Shown: positions 12,581-22,894 of the stretch, in pieces | Numbering within the stretch: the stretch's first letter is position 1 | How the letters are laid out: every line of letters begins with the position of its first letter | NCBI GenBank assembly: GCA_022376465.1 | Contig: JACDTU010000013.1 | Location: 182,501 to 246,500 of the forward strand | Origin: Cubamyces lactineus | Lineage: Eukaryota > Basidiomycota > Agaricomycetes > Polyporales > Polyporaceae | Reading direction: 5' to 3' | DNA: 64,000 nt | Notes under the pieces: generated by a model | Databases searched by the model: none | What the model saw: only the letters and a program-made list of their open reading frames with translations | What the model was told of the DNA's origin: nothing | Program-made: the position numbers and the translations under genes

Positions 12581-12641
12581 AATTTCTCGTAGGGAGCCTC
12601 GCATGTGCCAACGGTTCGAGCTCGCGCGGGCAGCAACAGCT
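12581..12641 (+). repeat. Inverted repeat, left arm
   Basis: The reverse complement of this interval matches 13097-13158. The best 35-bp block (12607-12641 against 13097-13131) has two mismatches by eye, and similarity continues outward for about 25 bp. The 455-bp spacer has no recognisable gene. It may be a small foldback element or an inverted duplication of a gene fragment, since both arms could encode a similar short peptide. Confidence 0.6.
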
Positions 12642-13096
12642 TGTGAAGGACCCGTGCGCATCGTCGCGCATCGTCGAGTGCAACCATGTGTGCCCTCGCG
12701 TACGGATTGTGGAGTGCGCGCACACATCCTTGACTTATGTGAACCTCGGACGTTTCTTGCAGTCGCTGTTACCGTCGCTTGTCCTTTTATTGTGTCTGAC
12801 TTCGTATACTAGTACTACTATACAAATGTTTCGCTATACGCGCAGTGTCTTACCGACCACTTGCAGTATGTAGGCAACGTCGCTATGCCAAGATTTGCTG
12901 ATTCCCGCGAGCCCCTGTGCCGTCGACAAAACGGCACAGCACTGGCATTCAATCCTCGGTACGGTGAGTGTCGAATAAAAAGACGAAAATGAAAAGCAAA
13001 AAAACAATGTTGAGTCCCTTCAGTCAAACTGGGGTGTGAGTTTCGACTGATCAAAGGCTGAAAAGAAGACAAAGTCGGGCGCGCGGGTCCTTGGCG

Positions 13097-13158
13097 AGCT
13101 GTTGCTGCTCGAGCGAGCTCGAACCGTTGGCATACACGAGGTTCCCTACGAGAGATTC
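13097..13158 (-). repeat. Inverted repeat, right arm
   Basis: Partner of 12581-12641. It lies just upstream of the small gene at 13523 and could affect its promoter region. No target duplication was identified. Confidence 0.6.
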
Positions 13159-13522
13159 CTTGAGCTGGTCTGCCGAGAAACCGTTCACCTCAAGGTGCAT
13201 CTCAAATCAAGGTCACCTCATCTCACATCAACACTGCTTGGGATCCCTCTTCCAGCTCTCGCTTCAAATACCCTTCCACTCCCTCTCTTCAATACCCCTT
13301 CCCGCTGATCCCTCCAGCCAAGTCCTCACACCCGCCCCTCTTCTTTCCCTCACACGGTCCCGACGCGCTCTTCCTCCGTCCCCTCTCTTCTCTCACAACG
13401 GCCATACGTAACAGCGTGCTCGACCCATCACCGTCGCTTGCTTTGATGGACACGTCCCAGAGGTGTGTGCCCTGGCGCGTCTCGTTTTCTATCTGGCCAC
13501 CTCACCCTTCTCTCTCCAAGCC

Positions 13523-14147
13523 ATGCCTGCCATGCAAGCCCAGCACCGCTTCCTCGCATCAGCCTCTCCACGTGAGCTCAACGCTAAGCTCGAGCTCCTA
13601 CAGCAGCTCGGCTACGAGGATCGCTTTTTGGACAACGAGGAGGACCACATACAACCCCTCTCGGAAAAGTCCTACCTCGACGACTGGATCCAGACAGAGT
13701 ATAGTTGGGCCCTGGAGGAGACTGCGGACTCTGCATCCTGCATCCCGGATCTCTTCGACGGTTTGTCCATCTCTGGTGCTTCTCCCGCCCGACATGTTCG
13801 TTGATTCACCGCGCCGTCACGTGTTCAGTTGAGGGAGAAGATGAAGAAGTGTGTCTCCCATGGATATACGACCCAATGCTCTTCAATCGCACGTCGGCAC
13901 CATTGTTGCCCGCGCGAGTGCGTTCACAAAGCCTCACGCAGCCGCCTCGAAACGACTGTGAAAAGGTGAGCGACTGGTGTGCCACCGTGTCATATTGTGT
14001 TTTGGGCCTATTCGCGTCTATCCTCGCGCGTGTCGCATCGAGCTAGACGTCAAGCTGACTTCTAGCTATGTGTCTCGCCCCGAGTGTCGGTTTCGGCGCG
14101 TCTGTTGGGAGCGCACGGTTGATGACCGTCGAGGCTACATGAAGTGA
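13523..14147 (+). CDS. Small hypothetical protein, three exons (159 aa)
   Basis: Exons 13523-13760, 13829-13965 and 14043-14147 join in frame with GT-AG introns of 68 and 77 nt. The ATG at 13523 follows a long C/T-rich leader typical of fungal promoters. The predicted protein starts MPAMQAQHRFL, has a helical acidic N-terminal half (L-rich QLGYEDRFLDNEEDH region) and ends in a basic Arg-rich segment before TGA. No family was recognised. It lies 376 bp upstream of the next gene on the same strand. An alternative acceptor at 14065 would give a different short C-terminus, so the last exon is less certain than the first two. Confidence 0.55.
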
Positions 14148-14523
14148 TGCGCGCAAGCTTACAACTTTCCAACGGTCGCAAAGCTTGCAGCCTTCTGCCC
14201 GTGGTTGCGGGGAAAACGTGCAGGGGTCAGAATCTTGGCAATCGTGTTTGCATCCACTTGCGTGGCTCGAGGCCGACGCCGAAAAGTGTCCTCTGACCCA
14301 AGTTGGCATAGTCACCCAGGAAGAGCGGCTGGCCGACGGTGCGGTGAGAACGCATCGCAGCCCTTTTGCGCCCTTCCGCGAATGTTGTGTGAAGCTCTTG
14401 CGTTTGCGAGGGTGGACAGCGACCGTCGGGGTCCGTTCTCTTCGTAGTTCGCCATCACCAAATCTGCTTCTTGGTCCGTAGATCCATTCGAATGTGATGG
14501 GTGTGCTCACCTGATTTCTCTAG
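14148..14523. other. Spacer between two small genes
   Basis: A 155-codon frame runs antisense here, but it overlaps the last exon of the upstream gene and has no recognisable domain. It is treated as chance. No repeat was found. Confidence 0.4.
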
Positions 14524-16181
14524 CCTCTGCCCGGTGTTCCTCCGCTGAAGCTGCGTCTGCGACCAACCTTATCGATAGTACCCCCACCGACACCATCAAC
14601 ATTGAACTTCTCTTCACCTATCCCCTTTGCGCCTGTTTCACTCCGCTCTCCGCTTTCAGATAGGAAACAGACTCCACCGCCATCTCCACGTCTCTCTCCA
14701 CGTCTCTCCGCGTCCCCGAAGCTGCACCAACCTAGCCGTCCCCATGCGGCTTCCGTTTCGACCTCAACACGAGGCTGGAGTAGTAGCGCCACGGTGACGC
14801 GCACCAGTGACGAAGTGTGGGGACCGTTCTCCATCGGGTCCAGCCCTCGGCGCAAACAGCGGCCTATGCTTTCGGCGCTGTTGACCTTGCACTCGACTCC
14901 TTAATTGCGGAAACTGGCCAAACTCGCCACCGTGCCGCCGCCCTCAATAGCTCGGGGCGCGTCCACACTGCTCCCATCGCCCATGAGCGATGCGACGGTG
15001 ATGCGGGATCCCGAGGGGGAAGAAGTTTCGCCAGGCGAGGCCATCACCTGGTCGCCGTCCGACGACCCTGCTAGCCAATTTGGGGCACCCGCAGGAGCAG
15101 GAGATGATGCAGAAGGAATGGCGATCGCCCTGACGTCTCGCTGCTCACTTGATTCTGTGGCGTCCCATTCCCGAATCAGGCAGGCAGACGTCCCCGAGGT
15201 GTCATCATCCCCGGCTAGCAAGATGAGGAAGTGAGACCCCCTATCCAGCTCGATATCCGGCCATGCTCGCGCGGGGTCTGTTGCCCAGCCCCCGCCCAAC
15301 ACTCCTTGCGGCTCTTTGGACGTGCTCGACATCTGTTGCTCCAGGTCTCATGAAGCCATGCAGTCTCTTTCGTCAAGACCGTCGTCCAATCTGCCCGCCC
15401 ACTATGCACCAAAGACCCTTGTGCCTTCCGTGTTGTCGTCAAGCGGGTCGTCTGCATCTACGCTAGCAACGCCAGTGGAGCCTATGCTGCCATCCCCTCT
15501 CCCCGAGATGAACGTGTACCATGCAACAAGCTCGTCGTACATGTATGAAGAAGAGCCAGTGTTCGCGGAAAACCCCCACTTCGCCCCCGAGTCCCCTCTG
15601 CTAATGCCAGAGCACCTGAAAACGCCGCTGTTGCCTCAACGGGAGCTGCTTGTGGTGCAGATTCCCGACCGACCGATGACGCCCGACTCGCCTCCGCCAC
15701 AACTGAAGTTGCTGCTGCCATCGCCTAGCACGCCGTCACCATTGTTCCTGGTCCCCACTCCCCGATTGCGGTCATTCTTTGCGTCATTGACTGGCCGCCA
15801 GCGCTGGAGAAGGAAAAAGCTCATCATCAGCGGTGCAATGCTCAACCTGAACGCGTTACAGGCGCCACAGTCTGCAGCGGAAGCGGAGCTGCGTGCGGTG
15901 GAGCGGGCGAGACGTGTGCAGAACATGGTGAGGTGGTGTGAGAGCTTCGGCCCGGTGAGGAAGATCGACACGAAGGATGATGGGAGCTTGCATGTGTACT
16001 GGAAGGATTGGGAGGCTGCTGACATGGTGGGTGTCTTGTTTTGTGTTTTTGGCTGATCGACGATCAGGAGGGGGACGGGATTGCTAATGATGTTGTGCGT
16101 GCGCAGGTGTGCCGCATTCAGGCCCAAGTGGTCATCAAGGATGTAGGCCGTGTAAACTTGGCCTGGTCCTATACTTCGTAA
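14524..16181 (+). CDS. Hypothetical protein with RRM-like C-terminus (N-terminal model uncertain)
   Basis: The 3' half is clear. An open frame at 15292-16026 joins through an 80-nt GT-AG intron (16027-16106, branch GCTAATGA) to a last exon at 16107-16181 ending TAA. The C-terminal about 80 residues contain a region (WCESFGPVRKID, then HVYWKDWEAADM and VNLAWSY) that looks like the beta-alpha-beta layout of an RNA-recognition motif, so RNA binding is a plausible inference. Upstream, S/P-rich frames at 14524-15231 look coding, but an in-frame TAA at 14902 and a phase problem at the 15231/15291 junction prevent a clean join. Either the true start is later (ATG at 14983) or the 5' part is damaged. 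No repeat lies inside the gene. Confidence 0.5.
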
Positions 16182-17934
16182 AGCGCTGTGCAACGTCACT
16201 GACCGCTCAGGATCCTGATCTTCCCCATCCCTCAACATAGCTCAACACCAGGAACCTACAACCATACGCTAGTACACCATCGTAGCCAACTCTGCTGCGG
16301 CGCATTCCATATCATTCACACACTCATTGTGTCTTCATTTCATTTCTTGTCTCGCATTGCATTGCATTTCTATCTCACACTCATTCATCCAAGTATGATC
16401 ACTGGCATGCTCACTTGGTTCTCCTCTTTTTTCTCTCTCACTCTGCTTCACTGTGCTGCACCATTCGACTCTGGATTGTCTTTGCATCTTGTCCAAATGT
16501 AATCCTGAATTAGCCTGTTCGACCCATCCTCATCCTCACACTGTTCTGCATCCTCCTGGTTTGGATGTGTTGTTCTTGTTGTTGCCTTCCTGTCTCTCCA
16601 ATCTGCTGTACCTGCTCAGTTGCTGTCTGTCCTCACACATTACCCTCCACTTCATTTAGGTCTCCTGTGTGTCACACTTGTTCTGCCATCGTGGTCTGCA
16701 TCGTCTTCTTTTCTCTATTTTCCTCCATTCATATTCTGTATATCTCTAAAATTCAATACTATGGGTTTGTTGTTGTCATGTGTCCTCAAGCCTTACTCTC
16801 CATCACCCCATTCTTCATTGCCCATCCCTATTAGTCCTGGAGTGGTCTGTTCCAAAACCTGCAGTGGGTGCACCTGGGCCCTGGAGTGCCTGGAGGCAGT
16901 GACCTGGCTGTGAAGTACTGTAGTAATTGCTTTGTATATCCCTGCTACCTCTGGTAGTGGGTCTTCATACTATCTTTGGGGGGTGCTGCAAAACCACAGA
17001 TTCTTGACAAAATCACCCTGGCTCCTTCCACACTTGCTCAATTATTGTGAGATCAAGTACACTGATAGAATCAAGTGTGTATAACCCAAATATCTGGCTA
17101 TCATGTTATATAACTTAAGTGTCAGAGGCAGAGAGACCTAGATATTTGTGCACAGTACTTGTGACCCTGCTGATCTCTTAGATCTAGCCACATCAGGAAA
17201 ACGCATATGGATCTGAGGCCTCTGTGTGCCCTGTGGAAGGGGTTTTAGTAGCCTAAGACCTAAGATGTTAAAAAAAAATCAGATGTATTGCACATGTTAC
17301 GCTTTTGAGCATGACTCTTACATCAGGAAAATGTCACGGACTTATGGCTGTACTTGAGCATAAGTTTGCAACTTACTCCAAGTTACAAACCTGTATAGGC
17401 TTGATGGTACTTGAGAAATCAGACAAACTTAGGCACCACTTGAGGATAGGTACACCAACTTGTTTGTCATCTTCAGCTTGGGGCTATCTCAGTGTTCATC
17501 TTATTATAGCTTATGGATACTTTACCAAGTGTGTCATCAAGTAGATATATGTAAGAAATATATCATGTCATAATCTTGTGTGTATGATGCTTTGCATATG
17601 TATCTTTGTAAGAAGCATTCCTGACATCAATACTATATAGATCATAAAGAGTAAAGGCTCAGCTAAAAAATACCAATTGGGTTAACAGCTCAAAGTAACC
17701 AGTCAAAACACATAGTAAGTATCCTATGAGTACCCTATAAGTGTTCATCAGGCTTAACAATCCTTGCACATGGTGTATCTAGTCTTTGGATTATTTAGTA
17801 AATCAGCACAAAAGATGGCAATGGCAGAAGAAAGGATAGAGATGACAGTTACTGATTGAACATATATTTTTGAGAGGTAGATCTACCAGCATAAGCATAA
17901 GTACAATAAGTGCTGTGAAGTGAGCATAAGTGGT
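16182..17934. other. AT-rich spacer, probably decayed repeat DNA
   Basis: Composition shifts to A+T-rich with no long open frame. From about 16900 the texture (short near-repeats such as ACATCAGGAAAA at about 17190 and 17322) suggests old transposon debris. Element 1 is inserted into it at 17939/17940, and the same kind of DNA resumes after 25236. Confidence 0.4.
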
Positions 17935-17939
17935 ATAAG

Positions 17940-18654
17940 TGTTACGCTCCGTGCTGTAACCCCAAAGTCCGATCCCCGAACCCCCGTACTCCGCTCCTTA
18001 CCCCGCACTACGTACTCCGCTTCCCCGTACTCCGCTCTTCTGTACCCCGTACCCCCGGCTCCGTTCTCCGTACTCCGCACTTCATACTCCGTACTTCGGA
18101 CTTCCCCCCGACCCCATGACTTACATGTCTCAGATAACCCCTCATGGCGCTACCTACATGAGGCTTTTGCTTACTGAGCTATCTACGTTATCTTACCCTT
18201 GGCAAGTTACTTCGTACTTTCGTTCTCCTCTTTCCTATCACGTACATCTCTTTTGTTTCTACCAGGTTTCTGACTTAGTATAAATACTGCCCCGGAATGT
18301 AGTAGCTACTCAGTTCGGAAATCTCGTTATACTCGTTAACCTTGTGCACTCGTCTTACCGGACTTCTAGTCCGTACTCCGACACTCAACCCCGACTCTCT
18401 AGTCCGACCAACCTTCGTTCCCTTGCTACCTACCCCTTCGACCCAACCCTGTCCCCAAGTCTGACCTTCGCCCCGTCAAGTCCGTACTCCGTAGTCCGTA
18501 AATAGAGGACATTGAGTCGGAACCCGTGCGTTACTAATAGTTTCGCGAAAGTCCTCACCCCAGTGCTAGTCCGACCTCCGGTCGTACTCCGACACCGAAC
18601 TCCGTCCAAGTCCCGACCACCGGAGTTGTACCCCCGGACGGCACGGTCTTAACA
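17940..18654 (+). repeat. 5' LTR of element 1
   Basis: 715 bp, TG...CA. TATAAATA at 18279-18286 with the inferred RNA start at 18312 (33 nt downstream), defining U3/R. From 18312 to the gag ATG at 18686 I find no ATG. The LTR is full of CCGTACTCCG-like words. Confidence 0.93.
18279..18322 (+). promoter_or_regulatory. TATA box and inferred transcript start, element 1
   Basis: TATAAATA (18279-18286) is followed at 33 nt by AGTTCGGAAAT (18312-18322). That 11-mer is the exact reverse complement of the PBS at 18657-18667. Its position is where TATA-directed transcription would start. Confidence 0.75.
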
Positions 18655-18656
18655 GT

Positions 18657-18667
18657 ATTTCCGAACT
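18657..18667 (+). other. Primer-binding site of self-priming type, element 1
   Basis: ATTTCCGAACT starts 2 nt after the LTR end and pairs perfectly over 11 nt with the predicted 5' end of the element's own RNA (18312-18322). The usual TGG start of a tRNA-type PBS is absent. Pairing stops exactly at both ends. In Tf1 of fission yeast, 11 nt of the RNA 5' end serve as primer after cleavage; the same arrangement is inferred here. Confidence 0.8.
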
Positions 18668-18685
18668 AACCGGGTTTCACTCAAT

Positions 18686-20155
18686 ATGTCCACTCGAACC
18701 GTAGTCCGCACTCAGACTCAATCTCGCGCCCTAGAGCAAGAAGACCCCGCCGAGAACTGGAGTGGCTGGACAGCTCGCCGAGGCGACTCAGCGATGCAAG
18801 AAGAAGCTACTCCGAGCCGCCGCGGGCAGTTCGCTCGAACGATCATTGAAGCGTCCTCCGATGGGGACGACGAAGGTGACCCGCCTCAGCCTCTGGTCAT
18901 CTCTACCGCGACTGCCTCGCAGGTACCCCGAGAGCCATCTCCGGGGAACCCGTTCTCCGAGGGTCAGCCTTCAGGTCCGAGCCGCGGGCCTCCAGGTCCG
19001 CCTAGTCCTCCAGGTCCGCCGGGCCCCCCAGGACCGCCAGGTCCTCCGGACAATGACCCACAAGGGCCGGGAGACGACGACACCAGCTCAAGCTCGGACT
19101 CCTCCGACTCCGAAGACCGAGTACAGTCGCAACTAGCGACCGCGATCTCTCTCATCGCGCGTACCCTCGAACGTACTACCGCTCCAACTCCGGCGGTTAC
19201 CCAACCCTCGAACAACGAGCGGCACAACGTCCGCGAGCCGGACCAGTTTGACGGGTCCGATCCCAACAAACTCCGGTCTTTCTTCACGCAGTTGGAACTT
19301 GTCTTCAAGGCCCGACCCCGAACCTTCGACTCTGATGAGAAGAAGGTGACCTACGCCATCTCCTTCCTCAAGGGCACCGCGCTACAATGGTTCGAGCCCT
19401 ACCTCCTCGAAGGCGACTCGGACAACCCCCCCATCTTCCTTACATCCTACGACCACTTCCAGGAGGAACTCCGAGTGAACTTCGGTCCTTACGACGCCTC
19501 CGGAGCTGCGGAGCATGAGCTGATGAACCTCCGGATGGGCGACAACCAGCGGATAGCTAAGTACATCACCCAGTTCACCCGCCTCGCTACTCAAGTCCGC
19601 TGGGGTAATGCTCCGCTCCGGTACCGGTTCTACGACGGACTTCCGAATCGTCTCAAGGACCGCATCTCCAAGGTCGGCAAGCCCGAGACCCTGGTGGCCC
19701 TCCGCGACCTCGCGCAGTCAATCGACAACCGCTACTGGGAGCGCAAGGCCGAGGTCTCGCGCGAGTCCGGACCTTCGAAGTCCGGCAGCAAGTCGACCTC
19801 CGACTCCAAGTCCTCCAACTCCGGCAACAAGTCCGGAGGTAACAACTCCGGACAGGCCTCCTCGTCTACCCCGTCCAAGTCCGGCAATTCCGGTACTTCG
19901 TCGAAGTCCCCTAAGACTCCGAAGACCCCGGCCAAGACGTACGCCGACAAGCTCGGTAAGGACGGAAAGCTCACCCCCGAGGAGCGTCAGCGCCGTTTCG
20001 CCAACAACCTCTGCCTCTTCTGCGGCGGAGCTGGTCATACCGCGAGTGCTTGTCCGAAGAAGACCTCGTCCGCGACCAAGGGTCGCGCCGCTCAGGCCAA
20101 CCCCGCTCCTGCTGCGCCTGCTCCGGCTGCAGCCCCGAAGGAGACAAAAAATTAG
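18686..20155 (+). CDS. gag: Gag, element 1 (489 aa)
   Basis: Capsid/nucleocapsid precursor that would package the genomic RNA. The ATG at 18686 is the first ATG after the predicted RNA start. The N-terminal third is S/P-rich with a Gly-Pro-Pro stretch (about residues 95-125). The central part (about 175-360) is a Ty3-type capsid domain (FDGSDPNKLRSFFTQLE, ALQWFEPYL, then RFYDGLPNRLKDRI). One CCHC knuckle C-X2-C-X4-H-X4-C is near residue 441. It ends in a -1 slippery heptamer followed at once by UAG. The element 3 copy translates identically. Confidence 0.92.
   Translation: MSTRTVVRTQTQSRALEQEDPAENWSGWTARRGDSAMQEEATPSRRGQFARTIIEASSDGDDEGDPPQPLVISTATASQVPREPSPGNPFSEGQPSGPSRGPPGPPSPPGPPGPPGPPGPPDNDPQGPGDDDTSSSSDSSDSEDRVQSQLATAISLIARTLERTTAPTPAVTQPSNNERHNVREPDQFDGSDPNKLRSFFTQLELVFKARPRTFDSDEKKVTYAISFLKGTALQWFEPYLLEGDSDNPPIFLTSYDHFQEELRVNFGPYDASGAAEHELMNLRMGDNQRIAKYITQFTRLATQVRWGNAPLRYRFYDGLPNRLKDRISKVGKPETLVALRDLAQSIDNRYWERKAEVSRESGPSKSGSKSTSDSKSSNSGNKSGGNNSGQASSSTPSKSGNSGTSSKSPKTPKTPAKTYADKLGKDGKLTPEERQRRFANNLCLFCGGAGHTASACPKKTSSATKGRAAQANPAPAAPAPAAAPKETKN
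20146..20152 (+). promoter_or_regulatory. -1 ribosomal frameshift heptamer A AAA AAT, element 1
   Basis: In gag frame the codons read ACA AAA AAT TAG, so A AAA AAT fits X XXY YYZ and abuts the stop. Slippage by -1 continues into TTA GTC CGC, which is the open pol frame. Confidence 0.7.
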
Positions 20156-22650
20156 TCCGCGGTCCTCCGAACTCCGTACCCCATGAGGACCGCGTTGACT
20201 CCTCCGGTACGGAGATCCTCAGGCTCAACGCATCCGCTCTTTCCGACCCCCATGCACTCTTCCTCGACTTGTACTCCGATTCTATCCCAACTCCGTTCCG
20301 CGCCCTTATCGACTCCGGTTCCTCCCATTGTTTCATCGACTCCGATTTCGCGACTACGTATCAACTCCCAACTACCGCCGTAACCCCGCTCCGTCTTCAG
20401 CTTTTCGACAGTACTTCTAACCACCTGATTACTTCGTTTACCACCCTGCCCGTACATTTTCCGTCTGGAGAAGTCCTCAATATAGATTTCTATGTTACTC
20501 CGCTCGACAAGTCCGTGTCTGCCGTTCTGGGATACAGCTGGCTCTCCGCCTACAATCCGTTGATTGACTGGAAGAAGCGCAGCATCCAATTCCGTTCCGC
20601 ACCCCCGCCGCGTCCTGTTTCTGACACCATGGTACCCCCGCCAGCTCCGGCTGAGCGCACTCCGTCTACTCCGACTACTTCGGAACTACCGACTTCTCCT
20701 CCTCCGAACTCCGTACCCCGGATCTCCCTTGTGAACGCTGCTGCTTTCGCTCGAGCTTGCAAACTCCCGGGGTCCGCGAGTTATACCCTGAATCTGTCTA
20801 CCCCGGACCTGGCTACTGCGCGAAGTTCGTCCCTCTCCGACTCTCCCCCGGACCTCACCGGAGTTCCGGAAGAGTACCACGAGTTTGCGGACGTCTTCAG
20901 CAAGACCAAGGCCGACATCCTACCGGAGCATCGCCCCTACGACCTAAAGATCGACCTGGAAGAAGGGGCTACTCCGCCACTCGGACCTATCTACTCCCTC
21001 TCAAAACTCGAGCTCGACACGCTCCGGGAGTACATCGACGAGAACCTCCGATCGGGGTTCATACGTCCGTCCAACTCCCCCTGCGGAGCTCCCGTTCTCT
21101 TCGTCAAGAAGAAGGACGGATCTCTTCGCCTTTGCGTGGACTACCGGGGTTTGAATAAGATCACCCGGAAGGACCGCTATCCCCTTCCTCTCGTCTCGGA
21201 CTTGCTGGACGCACCTCGGAAGGCCCGGATCTATACCAAAATCGACCTCCGTCACGCCTACAATCTAGTCCGCATAGCTCCCGGAGATGAGTGGAAAACC
21301 GCGTTTCGGACTCGCTATGGGTCCTTCGAATGGTTAGTCATGCCGTTCGGACTTTCTAACGCGCCCGCTGCCTTTCAGCGGTTCGTCAATGACATCTTCG
21401 CGGACATGCTCGATGTGTGCGTCATCGTCTACCTGGACGACATCCTCATCTACTCCGACAACCCCGGGCAACACCGCAAGCACGTCAAAGAGGTACTCCG
21501 GCAACTCCGCAAGCACCGGCTTTATGCCCGCACTGACAAGTGCGAGTTCCACACCGACTCCGTCGAGTACCTCGGGTACATCCTCTCTCCCACCGGACTT
21601 ACCATGGCGGAGTCGAAGGTTAAGGCGATCTTGGATTGGCCCGAACCCCGGAAGGTCCGCGACATACAGTCGTTCCTGGGGTTCGCGAACTTCTATCGAC
21701 GGTTTATTCCAAACTACTCCGAGATCGTGCTACCGCTGACCCGCTTAACCCGCAAGTCCGTGCCTTGGCACTTCTCCGAGGAATGTTGGAGTTCGTTCAA
21801 CGCTCTCAAGAAGGCGTTCACGACAGCTCCGGTACTACACCACTGGATGCCCGACCGACCCCTCATCGTCGAGACCGACGCCTCGGACTACGCCATTGCC
21901 GGCATTCTCTCCCTTACCACCGAGTCCGGTGAACTCCACCCCATTGCTTTCCACTCCCGCACCTTGACCGGCGCGGAGTTGAACTACGACACTCACGACA
22001 AGGAACTCCTCGCGATCTTCGAATGTTTCAAGACCTGGCGGCACTACCTCGAGGGTTCGGCAACTCCGATCGACGTTGTCACGGACCACAAGAACTTGGT
22101 ATACTTCGCGACTACAAAGTTACTGACCCGCCGCCAAGCCCGATGGTCGGAGTTCCTCTCGCAGTTCAACCTTGTAGTCCGGTTCCGACCAGGTAAGCTT
22201 GGAGCGAAGCCCGACGCACTGACACGCCGTTGGGACGTCTACCCAAAAGAGGGGGGCAGTGACTACTCCGTCGTCAACCCACACAACTACCGACCAGTTT
22301 TCACCCAGGAGCAGCTCGCCGCGTCCCTCCGGGCTACCTACCTCCGACCCCCCGTACTCCGAGCTTCCTTCATCCTCGACTCCGAACAACTCCTCTCGGA
22401 CATCAAGTCCGCTCAAGCAACCCCGACTCCTGACCCCGAACTATTTGCCGCACTCAAGCTCGCCTCCGAAGGCAACTCCCGATGGTCCCGCGATGAAGAC
22501 GGGCTACTCCGACTCTCAGGTCGAGTCTATGTCCCGAACTCCGGCGACCTCCGCCTTCGCGTACTCCGAGCTTGTCACGACCATCCTACTGCCGGACACT
22601 GGGGACAGAACAAGACGCAAGCCCTGGTCCTGCGGGACTACGGTACCTAG
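20153..22650 (+). CDS. pol: Pol, element 1, truncated in the integrase zinc finger
   Basis: The frame is open from 20050 and overlaps gag by about 100 nt in the -1 frame; expression as Gag-Pol by frameshifting at 20146-20152 is inferred. Domains in order: aspartic protease (LIDSGSSHCFID, near residue 87 counting from 20050), reverse transcriptase with YLDD (near 460), and RNase H (ETDASDYAIAGIL near 607, then DHKNL). The integrase HHCC finger is only begun (CHDHPTAGHWG near 842). The frame then stops at 22648-22650. The D,D-35-E core is absent: sequence jumps directly to chromodomain coding sequence in another frame. Protease, RT and RNase H look intact. Confidence 0.9.
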
Positions 22651-22790
22651 TCCGATGGGCAGGCTACGAAGGTACGGACGAAGAAACTTCATGGATCTTA
22701 GCCACGGAGCTCGGACATGCCCAGGAGCTAGTTTCGGACTTCCACGCAGCTTACCCGAACAAGCCTGGACCTCTTGCTAAGTTGTCTTGA
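22640..22790 (+). pseudogene. Chromodomain remnant of element 1 integrase
   Basis: A frame ending at 22790 encodes YLVRWAGYEGTDEETSW followed by an acidic helix and LSDFH-like tail, a C-terminal chromodomain as in chromoviral integrases. It is out of frame with upstream pol. The deletion junction lies near 22640-22645, removing the zinc-finger cysteines, the catalytic core and the link to the chromodomain. Confidence 0.8.
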
Positions 22791-22894
22791 GGTTCACTCA
22801 CGGAGTTCTCACCAACAGAATTTACTATTCTACTCCGCACCCGGACTACAGTTGTCTACCTACGGAACCCGAAGTCCGAAGTCCATACTCCGCC

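Noticed and set aside
14043..14510. 155-codon minus-strand frame
   Set aside because: Overlaps the last exon of a better-supported plus-strand gene, no domain and no splice or promoter support.
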